Shown here piece after piece: positions 8,318 through 17,381 of a stretch of DNA of 43,354 bases. A program made the translations under genes and the position numbers. The stretch is from Nitrosomonas marina. GTDB lineage: Bacteria > Pseudomonadota > Gammaproteobacteria > Burkholderiales > Nitrosomonadaceae. The number at the start of each line of letters is the position of its first letter. Position 1 is the stretch's first letter. The DNA is taken from NCBI RefSeq assembly GCF_900110145.1, contig NZ_FOCP01000027.1, positions 1-43,354 of the forward strand, in the 5' to 3' direction. Under the pieces are notes generated by a model. That model had not been told where the DNA came from. It ran no database searches and was given only the letters and a program-made list of their open reading frames with translations.

Positions 8318-10623
8318 ACAAGTTGCTCCAGATTAACTGAATCTCCATGGCCGATACCCAGTCGGGCGAGTATGCTGCGCTGGATAGCGACAGTCCCATT
8401 TGCAACGCTCGGGTTGATCTGTATGGATGTTTCCACAGAACTGACAGAATTCCATAGTCTGACTCTGGCACCGTTTTTTAAACTCGCACGAACGGCTGAT
8501 TCGGGATTGATCAGTGCTGCGTTTGGAGGTGCAAGTTTCGTCAGAGCAGGGGAAAAACCGGCGAGCGGATCGTCACCTAACCAGCTTGCCAGTGCTGCTT
8601 GCCAGCCGTTATTAGATGAATGCGACTTGGTTTGAATCAATTCGCTATACTGTATGGGCAAGTGTTGGGCGGAAATGTGCGCACCTGGCGTACCGGGTGC
8701 TGGTGCTTGAAAACCGGGAAAGCTGTCCTGTAGCATGGATGCGGCATCACGGAGTGGATTTCCCAGTAAGTGGGATATCTCTGAGATGATATCTGCTGTG
8801 CTGGGTAGATATTCCGGACGATGAAAGACTGTGGAAAATCCCTGGGCGCGACCTTCGTAATTGACGAAAGTGCCGCTACGCTCAGGCCAGGCGGCAACGG
8901 GGATCAGTATATCGGCAGCCTCTGCCGTAGCGGTTGCGATACAGTCAAGCACAATCAGTGTATTAATATTTTGGCGTGCTGCGCGCCAGCGTGCTCCGGA
9001 ACGTGGCTCGCTGAGCGGATCGCTGCCGGCCACGATCAGTGTCTGGACTTCGCCTCGTTCAGCTGCTCTCAGCAAAGTAACCGTTTCGCCCGCCGCGGAA
9101 AGCAGGGCGGCGCCGTAGGCATTGGGTCCGGGTAATACATAAATGAGTTGTGCTGTTGACTCCAATGCTTTTGCCAGTTCCGCCAGCGCGATTATGTCTT
9201 GTGCAGTTGAAGTTTCTACAACACCGGCCATCAGAGGCTGGCGTGCCTGTGAAAGTGTAGCAGCGATTGTTTTTATAGTTTGAGTGACTGCATCGTTAGC
9301 CCCGGACTGTCTGCTAATCTGCCTGTACAGTTGCGTTAGCATATCGTGCATTTTACGGGGGGCAATAGTTGCAGCCGTGGATGCGAATTGCGTCAATTGC
9401 GCGGCGCTGCTGTGCAGCATGGCCAGCTTGGCGCCATTGCGCCAGGCCTGGCGCAAGGCAAGGTCAATCATTGGTGCATGAAAGGTCAGATCGCCTGTAA
9501 TTAAAGCAGCGTCAGTCTGTTCCAGGGCTGCGAGATGCGGTGTATTGTCGAGTTCCTGCATCCGGCTGACTGCGGTGAGTGTTGCTGTCTCCAGTTCGGG
9601 ATCATTGAATGCTGTAAAAATCCCTTTCAAATCATTTAACAAACTCCGAAGCATCACGTTGCCTTCCAAATCTTCGCGCACGGATCCGATCCCGCCAGTA
9701 CGCTCCGCTGCAGCCTGTATTTCTCTGGCTGCCGCAGCAAGAGCACTCCGGTAATCTGTATTGGTTCCGGAAACCCGCGGCGACAAGGGACGGGTATTGT
9801 GTTCACTGTACTGATGGCCGTATTGCCCCCTGTCGCAAATAAACCAGCGGTTCAATTCTTGGTGTTTGCGATTGCGTACTCTGCGTAGCGTGCCATCCCG
9901 GGCTCCTGGCAGTGTATTGCAGCCGACGCTGCAATGTGGGCAAATCGACGGTGCTGTTTTTAAATCCCAGGTGCGTGCAAAATGCTGCCGAAAGACAGCA
10001 TCGGTAAATACGCCAGTCGGACAGATTTCAACCAGATTGCCGGCAAAGGGGTTTTCCAGCGGGCCATCCTGAAAGCGGCCGAAATAAACTTCGTTACGCA
10101 AGCGCATGGCGCCAAAGTCATTGCCCAATGCATAGTCCTGGTAAAAACGTGTGCATCGGTAGCAAGTGATGCATCGGTTCATTTCATGGTGGATCAACGG
10201 GCCAAGATCCTGGTTAGGGAAGGTGCGCTTGTTACCACGGTAGCGGCGGTATGACGGGCCACAGGCAACAGTCATTTCCTGCAGATGACACTCACCTCCT
10301 TCATCACAGATGGGACAGTCATGAGGATGATTGACCATCAGCAGCTCGATAACATGTCTTCTGACCTGTTGTGCTGCTTTGGCTGAGAGCGATACTTCCA
10401 ATCCTGTTTGGGCAGGTTCAAGGCATGCCATAACCACGTGCGCGGCTTTATCAGAATCCTTGGGTTTGATTTCGACAGCACAGAGACGGCATGCACCCAG
10501 ACTGCCAAGCGCAGCGTGATAGCAAAAATGGGGAATTTGGATATCCGCTTTCAGCGCGGCCTGCAGAATATTTTCTCCAGGTTCGAATGGAATGCTGCGG
10601 CCGTCAATCAGAATCGTATCCAT
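8314..10623 (-). CDS. nuoG: NADH-quinone oxidoreductase subunit G
   Basis: Largest peripheral-arm subunit, carrying several Fe-S clusters of the electron wire. In order: an N-terminal [2Fe-2S] ferredoxin domain (HFCYHAALGSLGACRLCAVE), the His-ligated [4Fe-4S] site (HPHDCPICDEGGECH), a second [4Fe-4S] set (RCITCYRC with EICPTG), and the extra cluster motif CPHCSVGC with a later WFICDRG. A degenerate molybdopterin-oxidoreductase domain follows. At 769 residues it is shorter than the roughly 900-residue E. coli protein as I recall it. The ATG at 10623 lies one base after the nuoF stop; an upstream in-frame start would fall inside nuoF. Confidence 0.95.
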   Translation of the reverse strand: MDTILIDGRSIPFEPGENILQAALKADIQIPHFCYHAALGSLGACRLCAVEIKPKDSDKAAHVVMACLEPAQTGLEVSLSAKAAQQVRRHVIELLMVNHPHDCPICDEGGECHLQEMTVACGPSYRRYRGNKRTFPNQDLGPLIHHEMNRCITCYRCTRFYQDYALGNDFGAMRLRNEVYFGRFQDGPLENPFAGNLVEICPTGVFTDAVFRQHFARTWDLKTAPSICPHCSVGCNTLPGARDGTLRRVRNRKHQELNRWFICDRGQYGHQYSEHNTRPLSPRVSGTNTDYRSALAAAAREIQAAAERTGGIGSVREDLEGNVMLRSLLNDLKGIFTAFNDPELETATLTAVSRMQELDNTPHLAALEQTDAALITGDLTFHAPMIDLALRQAWRNGAKLAMLHSSAAQLTQFASTAATIAPRKMHDMLTQLYRQISRQSGANDAVTQTIKTIAATLSQARQPLMAGVVETSTAQDIIALAELAKALESTAQLIYVLPGPNAYGAALLSAAGETVTLLRAAERGEVQTLIVAGSDPLSEPRSGARWRAARQNINTLIVLDCIATATAEAADILIPVAAWPERSGTFVNYEGRAQGFSTVFHRPEYLPSTADIISEISHLLGNPLRDAASMLQDSFPGFQAPAPGTPGAHISAQHLPIQYSELIQTKSHSSNNGWQAALASWLGDDPLAGFSPALTKLAPPNAALINPESAVRASLKNGARVRLWNSVSSVETSIQINPSVANGTVAIQRSILARLGIGHGDSVNLEQLV

Positions 10624-10624
10624 T

Positions 10625-11908
10625 TTACACCGCTTCCTTTCCGCTAGCATCAAACGGGCAGCGTTGGGTTATGACATGTTGCTCGTAGTGTTCATAATAA
10701 TTTTTAAGGCTGCTGACGAGTGGCATGACTGCTCCGGGTGCAAATGCGCAAAATGACTGCGTAGCTATTGTGGAACAGAATTCATCCAGCAGTGTCAGAT
10801 CATCGGCTGAACCATTTCCGGTTGCGATGGCGGTCAGAATTTGTGCCAGATAAGGCAATCCGTCGCGGCAGGGAGTGCAGAATCCACAGGATTCACGTGC
10901 AAAGAAACGCGTGAGATTCAGCACGGTTTCGATCGGACAGGTGGTGTCGTCCAGAATAATCAGGCTGCCTGTACCGAGCCGGGAGCCTGCTTCGGCAACC
11001 GGATCGAAATCCATCGGTACATCCAGATGTTGGGGTAGCAAAAATGCAGTTGAAGCGCCGCCGGGTAGAAAACCGAGCAAAGTTCTTTCGTCATTATCCA
11101 AACCTCCAGCGTGTTTGAAGATCAATTCCCTTGCCGGCGTGCCGCAGGGCAATTCGAATACACCCGGATGCTTTACTTTGCCACTGACGCAGAACAGCTT
11201 TGTTCCGCAGCCACCATTGATGCCAAGACGGCGAAACCATTCGGCACCGTTAATCAGTATATGCGGAACATTGACCAGGGTTTCAACATTATTGGTAGTC
11301 GTTGGCTGGCCCCAGAGTCCATGCGTGCTCGGACGCGGAATTTTAGGACGCGGATTGGGGCGTTTGCCTTCAATGGCATTGATCTGGGCGGTTTCCTCGC
11401 CACAGATATAACGTCCGCCACTGAGGTGCACTTCGATATGCAGATCAAAACCGCTGCCCCCCAGATTGCGCCCCAACAATCCGGCTGTTTCCGCTTCACG
11501 GATTGCCTGAATCAGCCTGTGGCCACCTTTGGCGTACTCACCCCTGACAAATATAAAAGCGCGTTCGGCCTGAAGTGCGAAGGCAGAAACAATAACGGCT
11601 TCAATAATGGCATGTGGAGCACCGTAAAGCAGGTAGCGATCCTTGAATGTGCCCGGTTCGGATTCATCAAGATTACATACCAGATAACGCGGTGACGGCG
11701 CATCTGCTCCCCGCAAACGCCATTTCATCCCGCATGAAAAACCGGCGCCGCCCCGACCGCGTAGGTTGGCTGCTTCCACTGTTTCAATTATTTTTTCAGG
11801 TTTGAGGTCAAATGCGGCACTCAGACTGCGATAACCTCCAATAGCCTGGTAAGCGGCCAGATTCTGCGGATTGTCCTGATCGAGATGGCGGGTCAAGATG
11901 GCTTCCAT
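10625..11908 (-). CDS. nuoF: NADH-quinone oxidoreductase subunit F
   Basis: Subunit that oxidises NADH, binds FMN, and carries one [4Fe-4S] cluster. Visible are the NADH-binding loop GRGGAGFSCGMKW (about residues 51-63), the FMN region YLVCNLDESEPGTFKDR, GGRYICGEETA, and the cluster ligands ESCGFCTPCRDG with a more C-terminal Cys. The loop usually read as GEETALxN appears as GEETAQIN, a single conspicuous substitution. The length of 427 residues is normal. Two or three bases separate it from nuoE, and it is followed at once by nuoG. Confidence 0.96.
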   Translation of the reverse strand: MEAILTRHLDQDNPQNLAAYQAIGGYRSLSAAFDLKPEKIIETVEAANLRGRGGAGFSCGMKWRLRGADAPSPRYLVCNLDESEPGTFKDRYLLYGAPHAIIEAVIVSAFALQAERAFIFVRGEYAKGGHRLIQAIREAETAGLLGRNLGGSGFDLHIEVHLSGGRYICGEETAQINAIEGKRPNPRPKIPRPSTHGLWGQPTTTNNVETLVNVPHILINGAEWFRRLGINGGCGTKLFCVSGKVKHPGVFELPCGTPARELIFKHAGGLDNDERTLLGFLPGGASTAFLLPQHLDVPMDFDPVAEAGSRLGTGSLIILDDTTCPIETVLNLTRFFARESCGFCTPCRDGLPYLAQILTAIATGNGSADDLTLLDEFCSTIATQSFCAFAPGAVMPLVSSLKNYYEHYEQHVITQRCPFDASGKEAV

Positions 11909-11911
11909 ACA

Positions 11912-12388
11912 CTATTCTTCTGTTTGTAGACGTTTCAGCAACGCTTCCAGCAAGGTGCGACTCAAAGGACCTGCAGCTTCGCCGTCAACCAGGGCTGCAG
12001 GTGCCTTGTCACACAGGCCCAGACAGATGCTTGGCAGGACGGTGGGGGCGTTTTCTGACGCGAGGTTGCCGAGTGAAACACCAAGATAGTGTTCGGCTGC
12101 GGTCAGTAGCTGGTCTGCGCCGCGCATGCTGCAACAAACGCTGTCGCATATTTGGACAATGTGGCGTCCAGTCGGGCGACGGTAAATCAGGCTGTAAAAT
12201 GTCGCCAGTTCTTCAATCTCTGTTGAGGACAAACCAGTAACTTCGGCAATTTTTTCAATGGCGGCGTCGTCAAGATATCCGGTTTCGGATTGTAAGGACA
12301 GCATGGCCGGTACCGCTGCTGCCCGGCGATCCGGATGATCGGGTGGCAGATTGGCCAAATCTTTTTGCAATGTATCTATATCAGTCAT
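11912..12388 (-). CDS. nuoE: NADH-quinone oxidoreductase subunit E
   Basis: Thioredoxin-fold [2Fe-2S] subunit (cluster N1a) of the NADH dehydrogenase module. The four ligands are in CDSVCC (the first and last Cys, spaced CX4C) and CLGLC (CX3C). The open frame extends far upstream, but that part is the shadow of nuoCD. The ATG at 12388 follows GGGAG and gives a 158-residue protein starting MTDIDTLQKDL, which fits the family. It begins 13 bases after the nuoCD stop. Confidence 0.95.
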   Translation of the reverse strand: MTDIDTLQKDLANLPPDHPDRRAAAVPAMLSLQSETGYLDDAAIEKIAEVTGLSSTEIEELATFYSLIYRRPTGRHIVQICDSVCCSMRGADQLLTAAEHYLGVSLGNLASENAPTVLPSICLGLCDKAPAALVDGEAAGPLSRTLLEALLKRLQTEE

Positions 12389-12401
12389 ACAAACGCTCCC
12401 G

Positions 12402-14114
12402 TTAACGGTCGATATCAGCCAGGATATAATCAATGGAACCGAGAATGGCAAACAAGTCAGCGAGAAAATGCCCGGTTGCAAGTAACGCCAGAGCCTGCAT
12501 GTGCGGAAAAGAAGGCGTACGGATGCGCAGACGGTATGGGTGTTCGGTGCCATTACTGACTACATAATAGCCATTCATGCCTTTGGGTGCCTCAGTAATG
12601 AACAGGCTTTCTCCTGTAGGAAACGTCATGCCATGCCCTACAGTGATAAAATGATGAATCAGTGTTTCAATATCCTGCAGCGTTGCTGCTTTTCTCGCAA
12701 AGGCGTAACGTGCCTGGTCGGAGAGTATCGGTCCTTCCGGCATATTTGTCATTGCCTGTTCGACAATACGCAGACTTTGCCGAATTTCTTCCAGCCGTAA
12801 TTCGGCGCGGGCGAGTGAATCACCTTCTGTAGCAGTCGGCACATCGAAATCATAGTGTTCGTAGCCGCTGTAGGGGCGGCGTTTACGCAAATCCCAGTCA
12901 ACCCCGCTGGCGCGTAGATTGGGGCCGCTGATTCCCCAGTCAATTGCATTCTGCGCGGACAATATGCCGATGCCACGACTGCGGTGATGCATAATAGTAT
13001 TACCGGTCAGTAATGCTTGGTATTCATCGACCGCATCAGGCATGCGCTTTAAAAAAGCCTGCAGTGCTGTGTGCCACCCCTCTGGTAAATCCAGGGCAAC
13101 GCCGCCGATACGGAAAAAAGCCGGATGCATGCGACCACCCGTTATCATTTCCATGACATCGAACAGATATTCGCGATCGCGAAATGTATAAAATGGCGGA
13201 GCCAACGCACCCAGGTCATGTGAATAACTGGCCAGCCAAACCAGATGACTGGAGATACGAAACAGTTCGCAGAGCATGACGCGCATGACCTGTGCACGTT
13301 CCGGCACTTCGATTCCGGCTAGTTGCTCGACTGACAGGACATAAGGCAATTCATTCTGTACACCGGAGAGATAATCGATCCGATCGGTATAGGGAATATA
13401 GCTGTGATACGTCTGGCGTTCGGCCATTTTTTCAGCACCGCGATGGTGAAAACCGATCTCCGGACGTACGCTGCGGATTGTTTCGCCTTCCAGCCGGACA
13501 ACCAGGCGCAGCAAACCGTGGGTACCGGGGTGGGTGGGGCCGATATTCAGCGTGATTTCATCTTCAGCGTTTCCGGGTTCGTGATAGTCCTCGGCACGAT
13601 AGCTCTCCATGATTGTACGATAGCGTTCTTCCGGAAGACTGTAGGGCGCCATTTCTGTGGCGCGGCTCGGATGTTCCTTGCGTAGAGGATGGCCTTCCCA
13701 GTATTCAGGCATCAGAATACGCCGCAGGTTTGGGTGATCGCTGACATTAATACCGAACATGTCGTAGAGTTCGCGCTCGTACCAGTTGGCACATTGCCAG
13801 ACAGAGCAGATGCTGGGCAATACCGGATCGTTTGAAGGTATGTGCACCTTGATACGCAGGTCCGTATTACCGGATAGCGATAACAGTTGATAAAATACTG
13901 TCAATCTGTTCTTGCGTTCTGTATCGTCGATTGCAGAAAGATCGAAAAGCATCTCATATCGCGGTGTCGCAGTATATTTTAGAAATTTCAGGGTGTCGGC
14001 AATCTGCTCCGGTGCCACTGATACAGTATTAATACTGTCGCACGGCAGTTCGTCGATAACAGCGTTGAAGCGGGTTGCTAGCTGACTCATGAGTTCCGCA
14101 TCCGCATCAGTCAT
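12402..14114 (-). CDS. nuoC: NADH-quinone oxidoreductase fused subunit C/D
   Basis: One 570-residue protein joins NuoC (about residues 1-170; [20 protein letters not shown] and LRKEHP are typical) to NuoD (about 190-570; [45 protein letters not shown]). NuoD forms part of the quinone site near cluster N2. A fused CD gene is known from E. coli and related Gammaproteobacteria, whereas many Betaproteobacteria keep nuoC and nuoD apart. Its ATG overlaps the nuoB end by eight bases. No frameshift is needed to explain the fusion. Confidence 0.96.
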   Translation of the reverse strand: MTDADAELMSQLATRFNAVIDELPCDSINTVSVAPEQIADTLKFLKYTATPRYEMLFDLSAIDDTERKNRLTVFYQLLSLSGNTDLRIKVHIPSNDPVLPSICSVWQCANWYERELYDMFGINVSDHPNLRRILMPEYWEGHPLRKEHPSRATEMAPYSLPEERYRTIMESYRAEDYHEPGNAEDEITLNIGPTHPGTHGLLRLVVRLEGETIRSVRPEIGFHHRGAEKMAERQTYHSYIPYTDRIDYLSGVQNELPYVLSVEQLAGIEVPERAQVMRVMLCELFRISSHLVWLASYSHDLGALAPPFYTFRDREYLFDVMEMITGGRMHPAFFRIGGVALDLPEGWHTALQAFLKRMPDAVDEYQALLTGNTIMHHRSRGIGILSAQNAIDWGISGPNLRASGVDWDLRKRRPYSGYEHYDFDVPTATEGDSLARAELRLEEIRQSLRIVEQAMTNMPEGPILSDQARYAFARKAATLQDIETLIHHFITVGHGMTFPTGESLFITEAPKGMNGYYVVSNGTEHPYRLRIRTPSFPHMQALALLATGHFLADLFAILGSIDYILADIDR

Positions 14115-14613
14115 CTTTGTCTCCGACTCTCAGACCAAGCGGACGATGTTCGCGGCCGATCGAATCCTGTAGCAAAACCAGTCCTTCAAGTAAGGCCTCG
14201 GGTCTGGGCGGGCAGCCTGGTACGTAAACATCGACCGGAAGAATACGGTCAATTCCTTGAACTACGCTGTAGATATCATACATACCGCCGGAATTAGCGC
14301 AAGAACCCATCGAGATAACCCATTTAGGCTCGAGCATCTGATTGTACAGGCGCAGAATCATGGGAGCCATTTTGATGAACACAGTACCTGAAACAATTAA
14401 CAGATCAGCCTGCCTCGGTGAGCCACGCATTACCTCAGCGCCGAAGCGGGCGATGTCATGGCGTGGTGTAAATGATGCCATCATCTCAACGAAGCAACAT
14501 GAAAGGCCAAAGTTAAATGGCCACAAAGAATATTTTCGTCCCCAGGAGACCATTTCCTCGAGTCGGCCGAAAACTGCTGTTAATGGTCCTTGGGTGTTTT
14601 GTCCGAAATCCAC
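14107..14613 (-). CDS. nuoB: NADH-quinone oxidoreductase subunit B
   Basis: Subunit holding cluster N2, the terminal [4Fe-4S] cluster that reduces quinone. The ligands are the tandem Cys in [11 protein letters not shown], the Cys of [13 protein letters not shown], and that of [14 protein letters not shown]. Two GTG codons are possible starts, at 14634 and 14613. The second is preferred because GGGAGG sits six bases ahead of it, giving 168 residues and a 34-base overlap with nuoA; the first would overlap by 55. Family lengths of about 160-220 allow either. Confidence 0.93.
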   Translation of the reverse strand: MDFGQNTQGPLTAVFGRLEEMVSWGRKYSLWPFNFGLSCCFVEMMASFTPRHDIARFGAEVMRGSPRQADLLIVSGTVFIKMAPMILRLYNQMLEPKWVISMGSCANSGGMYDIYSVVQGIDRILPVDVYVPGCPPRPEALLEGLVLLQDSIGREHRPLGLRVGDKDD

Positions 14614-14966
14614 TCCAGACCTCCCTTTCGCCACTCATAAATCAAGCCAAATAGCAGAATCAAAATAAAAACACACGCGCCGATTACTCCTCTGATACCG
14701 AGCTCCCAGTAAGTCACCGCCCAGATAAACAAGAATGCGGCTTCGATATCGAATATCAGAAAAGAGACTGCGATGACGTAGAATGATACTGGCATACGTG
14801 TTCGTGCATCACCCGTTGGTGGAACACCGCACTCAAATGGTTGTTCTTTGTCCCACTGAGCGCGATAACTGCCCAGCCATCGTGCGATCCATAACAAGCT
14901 GCCTAACACGAACAGAATCAACAACGAAAAAGAACCGATTATGGCAGCAGGTTCCATATTTTGCAC
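14580..14966 (-). CDS. nuoA: NADH-quinone oxidoreductase subunit A
   Basis: Small three-helix membrane subunit at the junction of the two arms of complex I. Recognised by [20 protein letters not shown], whose Cys lies in the flexible loop near the quinone cavity, and by [15 protein letters not shown]. The start is probably GTG at 14966: GGGAGG lies eight bases ahead, whereas the ATG at 14957 is too far from it. A longer upstream frame has no family support. It is the first gene of the 13-gene operon, so the operon promoter should lie in 14967-15245. Confidence 0.92.
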   Translation of the reverse strand: MQNMEPAAIIGSFSLLILFVLGSLLWIARWLGSYRAQWDKEQPFECGVPPTGDARTRMPVSFYVIAVSFLIFDIEAAFLFIWAVTYWELGIRGVIGACVFILILLFGLIYEWRKGGLEWISDKTPKDH

Positions 14967-15245
14967 TTTGGACACCTCCCATGGGCGTATATACAGTCGG
15001 GTATTTGTCGACTGCACGAAAAAAAGTCTGTGCAGAAACGGCATAACGATTAAAGAAAATAATCGCCCGGATAATACAAGTTTCAATAAAACGCTACGAT
15101 AAGTCAAATTAAAAGTCAAGCTGGGTGATTCGAGCGTCTCAGCGAAATGTGAGCATACTGGACTAGAGTGCTATACTGTGCTTATAGTGCCTGTAGACGA
15201 AACGGATTGTGCAAGTATTTCTAGGAAACCAGTAGGAGATATAGG
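14967..15245. promoter_or_regulatory. Divergent control region between nuoA and the CBS-pair gene
   Basis: The 279 bases between the two divergent genes must hold both promoters. Toward nuoA the best pair I see is TTGAAA (15081-15086) with GATTAT (15059-15064), spacing 16. Toward the CBS gene there is TATACT at 15172-15177 without a good -35. Neither is strong evidence. No recognised operator is visible. Confidence 0.35.
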
Positions 15246-15683
15246 ATGAAAACTGTAGGGCAATTACTTGATGAGAAAGGTCATGAAGTCAAAAGTATCG
15301 CGCCGGAAACTGCGCTCACCGAAGCCATGCAGCTGATGGCAGACAGTAATATCGGTGCTTTGCTGGTTGTGCAGGATGAGAAACTTGTGGGAATTTTGAC
15401 AGAAAGGGATTTTTCTCGAAAATCGTATTTAATGGACAAGCCTGTCAAAGATATGCGAGTCAATGAAATCATGACGCGTCAGGTAGCTTATGTACATCCG
15501 GATTATACCAACAAGGACTGCATGGCGTTGATTACCGAAAGGCGCGTGCGTCATTTGCCTGTTTTGGAAAATGAACGCGTAGTTGGCCTGATTTCCATTG
15601 GTGATCTGGTAAAAGACATCATTTCAGAGCATCAATTTATCATTCATCAGTTGGAGCGTTATATATATAGTACACCGGAATAA
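15246..15683 (+). CDS. Two-CBS-domain protein (putative nucleotide sensor)
   Basis: The 145 residues consist of little more than a tandem CBS pair, the fold that binds adenine nucleotides or S-adenosyl ligands in many regulators. The first repeat spans about residues 8-65 (NIGALLVVQDEKLVGILTER) and the second about 75-135 (RRVRHLPVLENERVVGLISI). The LVGILTERDFSRK and VGLISIGDLVKD segments are typical ligand-site strands. There is no signal peptide or membrane segment, so it is probably cytosolic. TAGGAG precedes the ATG. It is a single gene facing away from nuo; ligand and target cannot be read from sequence. Confidence 0.85.
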   Translation: MKTVGQLLDEKGHEVKSIAPETALTEAMQLMADSNIGALLVVQDEKLVGILTERDFSRKSYLMDKPVKDMRVNEIMTRQVAYVHPDYTNKDCMALITERRVRHLPVLENERVVGLISIGDLVKDIISEHQFIIHQLERYIYSTPE

Positions 15684-15805
15684 CACGGGTAACAGCTTGA
15701 GCGCAGGGGTTTGAAGACTGTCTGCCTGGGTTGCATGCCGGTTCTGTTGTGTCTGGTCCTTTTTGTTTCACAATCGCATGAAGGCTCTTAGTGTGTTGTC
15801 TAAGC

Positions 15806-15827
15806 GGCCGGTTCATTAAAACCGGCC
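15806..15827. terminator. GC-rich hairpin between convergent genes
   Basis: GGCCGGTT and AACCGGCC form a perfect 8-bp stem with a six-base loop. It lies between the CBS gene (plus) and the peroxiredoxin gene (minus), which converge here, so it could end transcripts from either side. There is no U-tract on either strand, which weakens the call. The rest of the 15684-15954 gap shows no gene. Confidence 0.4.
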
Positions 15828-15954
15828 ATTTGAAACCAGAGAAAACAGAATAGACTGGAGCAATCCTGCTTTTATGCAGATCATAGCTCTGATATATTAT
15901 CTATTGGCTCTGGATCTACAAGACTGCTATTAAACGATGCCATACATTACATCG

Positions 15955-16557
15955 TTACAATTTGTCTGCGTGATCACGGAGGTACTCTGAGACTCCTTCC
16001 GGACTTGCTTTCATGCCTGTATCTCCTTTTTTCCAGCCAGCCGGGCAGAGTTCACCCTGTTCTTCAAAAAATTGCAGCGCATCCACCATTCGCAACATTT
16101 CGTCAACATCGCGTCCAAGCGGCAAGTCATTGACAACTTGGTGTCGAACAATGCTTTTTTTGTCGATCAGGAAAGAACCTCTGAGCGCTACATGATTCGG
16201 GTGACTGACGCCATATGCTTTCATAACCTCGCCACCAAGATCCGATACCAGGGTAATATCAATCGGCCCGATACCGCCTTGGGTTATGGGCGTGTTGCGC
16301 CATGCATAATGTGTAAAATGCGAATCTACAGATACACCGATGACTTCTACATTGCGTTGCTGAAAATCCTTGGCACGATGTGAGTGTGCGATAATTTCCG
16401 AAGGACAGACGAAGGTAAAATCCAGCGGATAAAAAAACAGCACTGCATATTTGTCTCGAATATGTGCATGAAAATTAAAATTTTCATCAATACTACCGTC
16501 GGGTAAAACAGCAGGTTTTGTAAAATCGGGAGCAAGATACGTGACAAGCGTAGACAT
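15955..16557 (-). CDS. 2-Cys peroxiredoxin (AhpC/Prx1 type)
   Basis: Thiol peroxidase that reduces hydrogen peroxide and organic peroxides. The peroxidatic Cys is in FYPLDFTFVCPSEI (about residue 51) and the resolving Cys in GELCPAGWKKG near residue 171. The catalytic Arg is probably in PLGRDVDE. The length of 200 residues is normal for the typical 2-Cys, obligate-dimer class. It is transcribed alone, divergently from the PAPS reductase gene. No dedicated reductase (AhpF) is adjacent, so the electron donor, probably thioredoxin, is inferred. Confidence 0.93.
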   Translation of the reverse strand: MSTLVTYLAPDFTKPAVLPDGSIDENFNFHAHIRDKYAVLFFYPLDFTFVCPSEIIAHSHRAKDFQQRNVEVIGVSVDSHFTHYAWRNTPITQGGIGPIDITLVSDLGGEVMKAYGVSHPNHVALRGSFLIDKKSIVRHQVVNDLPLGRDVDEMLRMVDALQFFEEQGELCPAGWKKGDTGMKASPEGVSEYLRDHADKL

Positions 16558-16588
16558 AAATTAACCTTTTAAGTGTTATTTGGGAGTT

Positions 16589-16608
16589 CCGGATTTTAGG
16601 CAATCCGG
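16589..16608 (-). promoter_or_regulatory. Hairpin in the peroxiredoxin upstream region
   Basis: CCGGATT and AATCCGG pair perfectly (7 bp) around a six-base loop, about 32 bases ahead of the peroxiredoxin ATG. It would lie in the 5' leader if transcription starts further upstream. On the minus strand there is no U-tract after it, so a terminator is unlikely; it could be an operator or leader structure. Confidence 0.3.
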
Positions 16609-16751
16609 CTTTTACATTTCAGTACAGTGCATACAGATAATATAATTATAATTTGTTTCATTTTATGAAATATGTTTGTTGGTTTTACTACGTAAAGGTT
16701 CAGTATTAATGCTCGTAAAGCTACAATTAAACGTATGGAAACTACAAAAAG

Positions 16752-17381
16752 ATGAATGAACGACTATCTGAATACAACGCAGCCTTACGAGACAAATCCG
16801 CTTTGGAGATTGTAAACTGGGGTATTTCCAGAGCGAACAATCAGGCAATGGTGTCAACCAGTTTCGGCCCTCTGGAGGCTGTTGTTCTTCATCTCTGCAC
16901 CCGGGTGCAGCCTCATATTCCTGTGTTATGGATAGATCATGGATACAACAGACCTGCGACTTATCGACATGTCGAAAAACTTAGGGAAACACTCGATCTT
17001 AATCTCAAAATCTACGTCCCCAGGTTGACTGCCGCGTATCGAGACGCAATTTATGGGCCTGTTCCGAATATTGACAATGAAGCAGAGCTTAAAAAATTCA
17101 GCGAGATGATGAAATTAGAGCCTTTTAACCGTGGTATGAATGAACTTTCACCCGTCGTTTGGTTCACGTCATTACGCAGAGTACAGAATCAGTTTCGTGA
17201 AAAACTGGATATTGTCTCCGAAGACAAAATTTACGGGACAATTAAATTAAACCCTGTTTTTTATTGGACAGACGCCGACATGGAGGCTTATCTAGTACAA
17301 CATGATCTTCCAAATGAATGGGATTACTTTGATCCGGCCAAAGCGGAACAAAAACGGGAATGCGGACTGCATGTCAGATGA
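16752..17381 (+). CDS. cysH: Phosphoadenylylsulfate (PAPS) reductase family protein, short form
   Basis: Predicted to reduce PAPS to sulfite in assimilatory sulfate reduction. The catalytic C-terminal motif KRECGLH is present, as are the family signatures STSFGPLEAVVLH (nucleotide loop), LWIDHGYNRPATYRH, and LEPFNRGMNEL with WFTSLRRVQ. The paired cysteines that bind the [4Fe-4S] cluster in APS reductases are absent, which argues for a PAPS, thioredoxin-dependent type. At 209 residues it is about 35 shorter than E. coli CysH and lacks the GDTHTT-containing segment before the active Cys. It stands alone, without cysD, cysN or cysI, so its place in the pathway is inferred. The ribosome binding site is weak. 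Confidence 0.82.
   Translation: MNERLSEYNAALRDKSALEIVNWGISRANNQAMVSTSFGPLEAVVLHLCTRVQPHIPVLWIDHGYNRPATYRHVEKLRETLDLNLKIYVPRLTAAYRDAIYGPVPNIDNEAELKKFSEMMKLEPFNRGMNELSPVVWFTSLRRVQNQFREKLDIVSEDKIYGTIKLNPVFYWTDADMEAYLVQHDLPNEWDYFDPAKAEQKRECGLHVR

Noticed and set aside
12389..12553. N-terminal extension of NuoE ([17 protein letters not shown]...)
   Set aside because: It lies wholly within nuoCD in another frame; the ATG at 12388 with GGGAG gives the family-length protein.
15129..15245. Dyad CTATA...TATAG near 15171-15187 as an operator
   Set aside because: The symmetry covers only five bases per arm and overlaps a weak -10; not distinguishable from chance.
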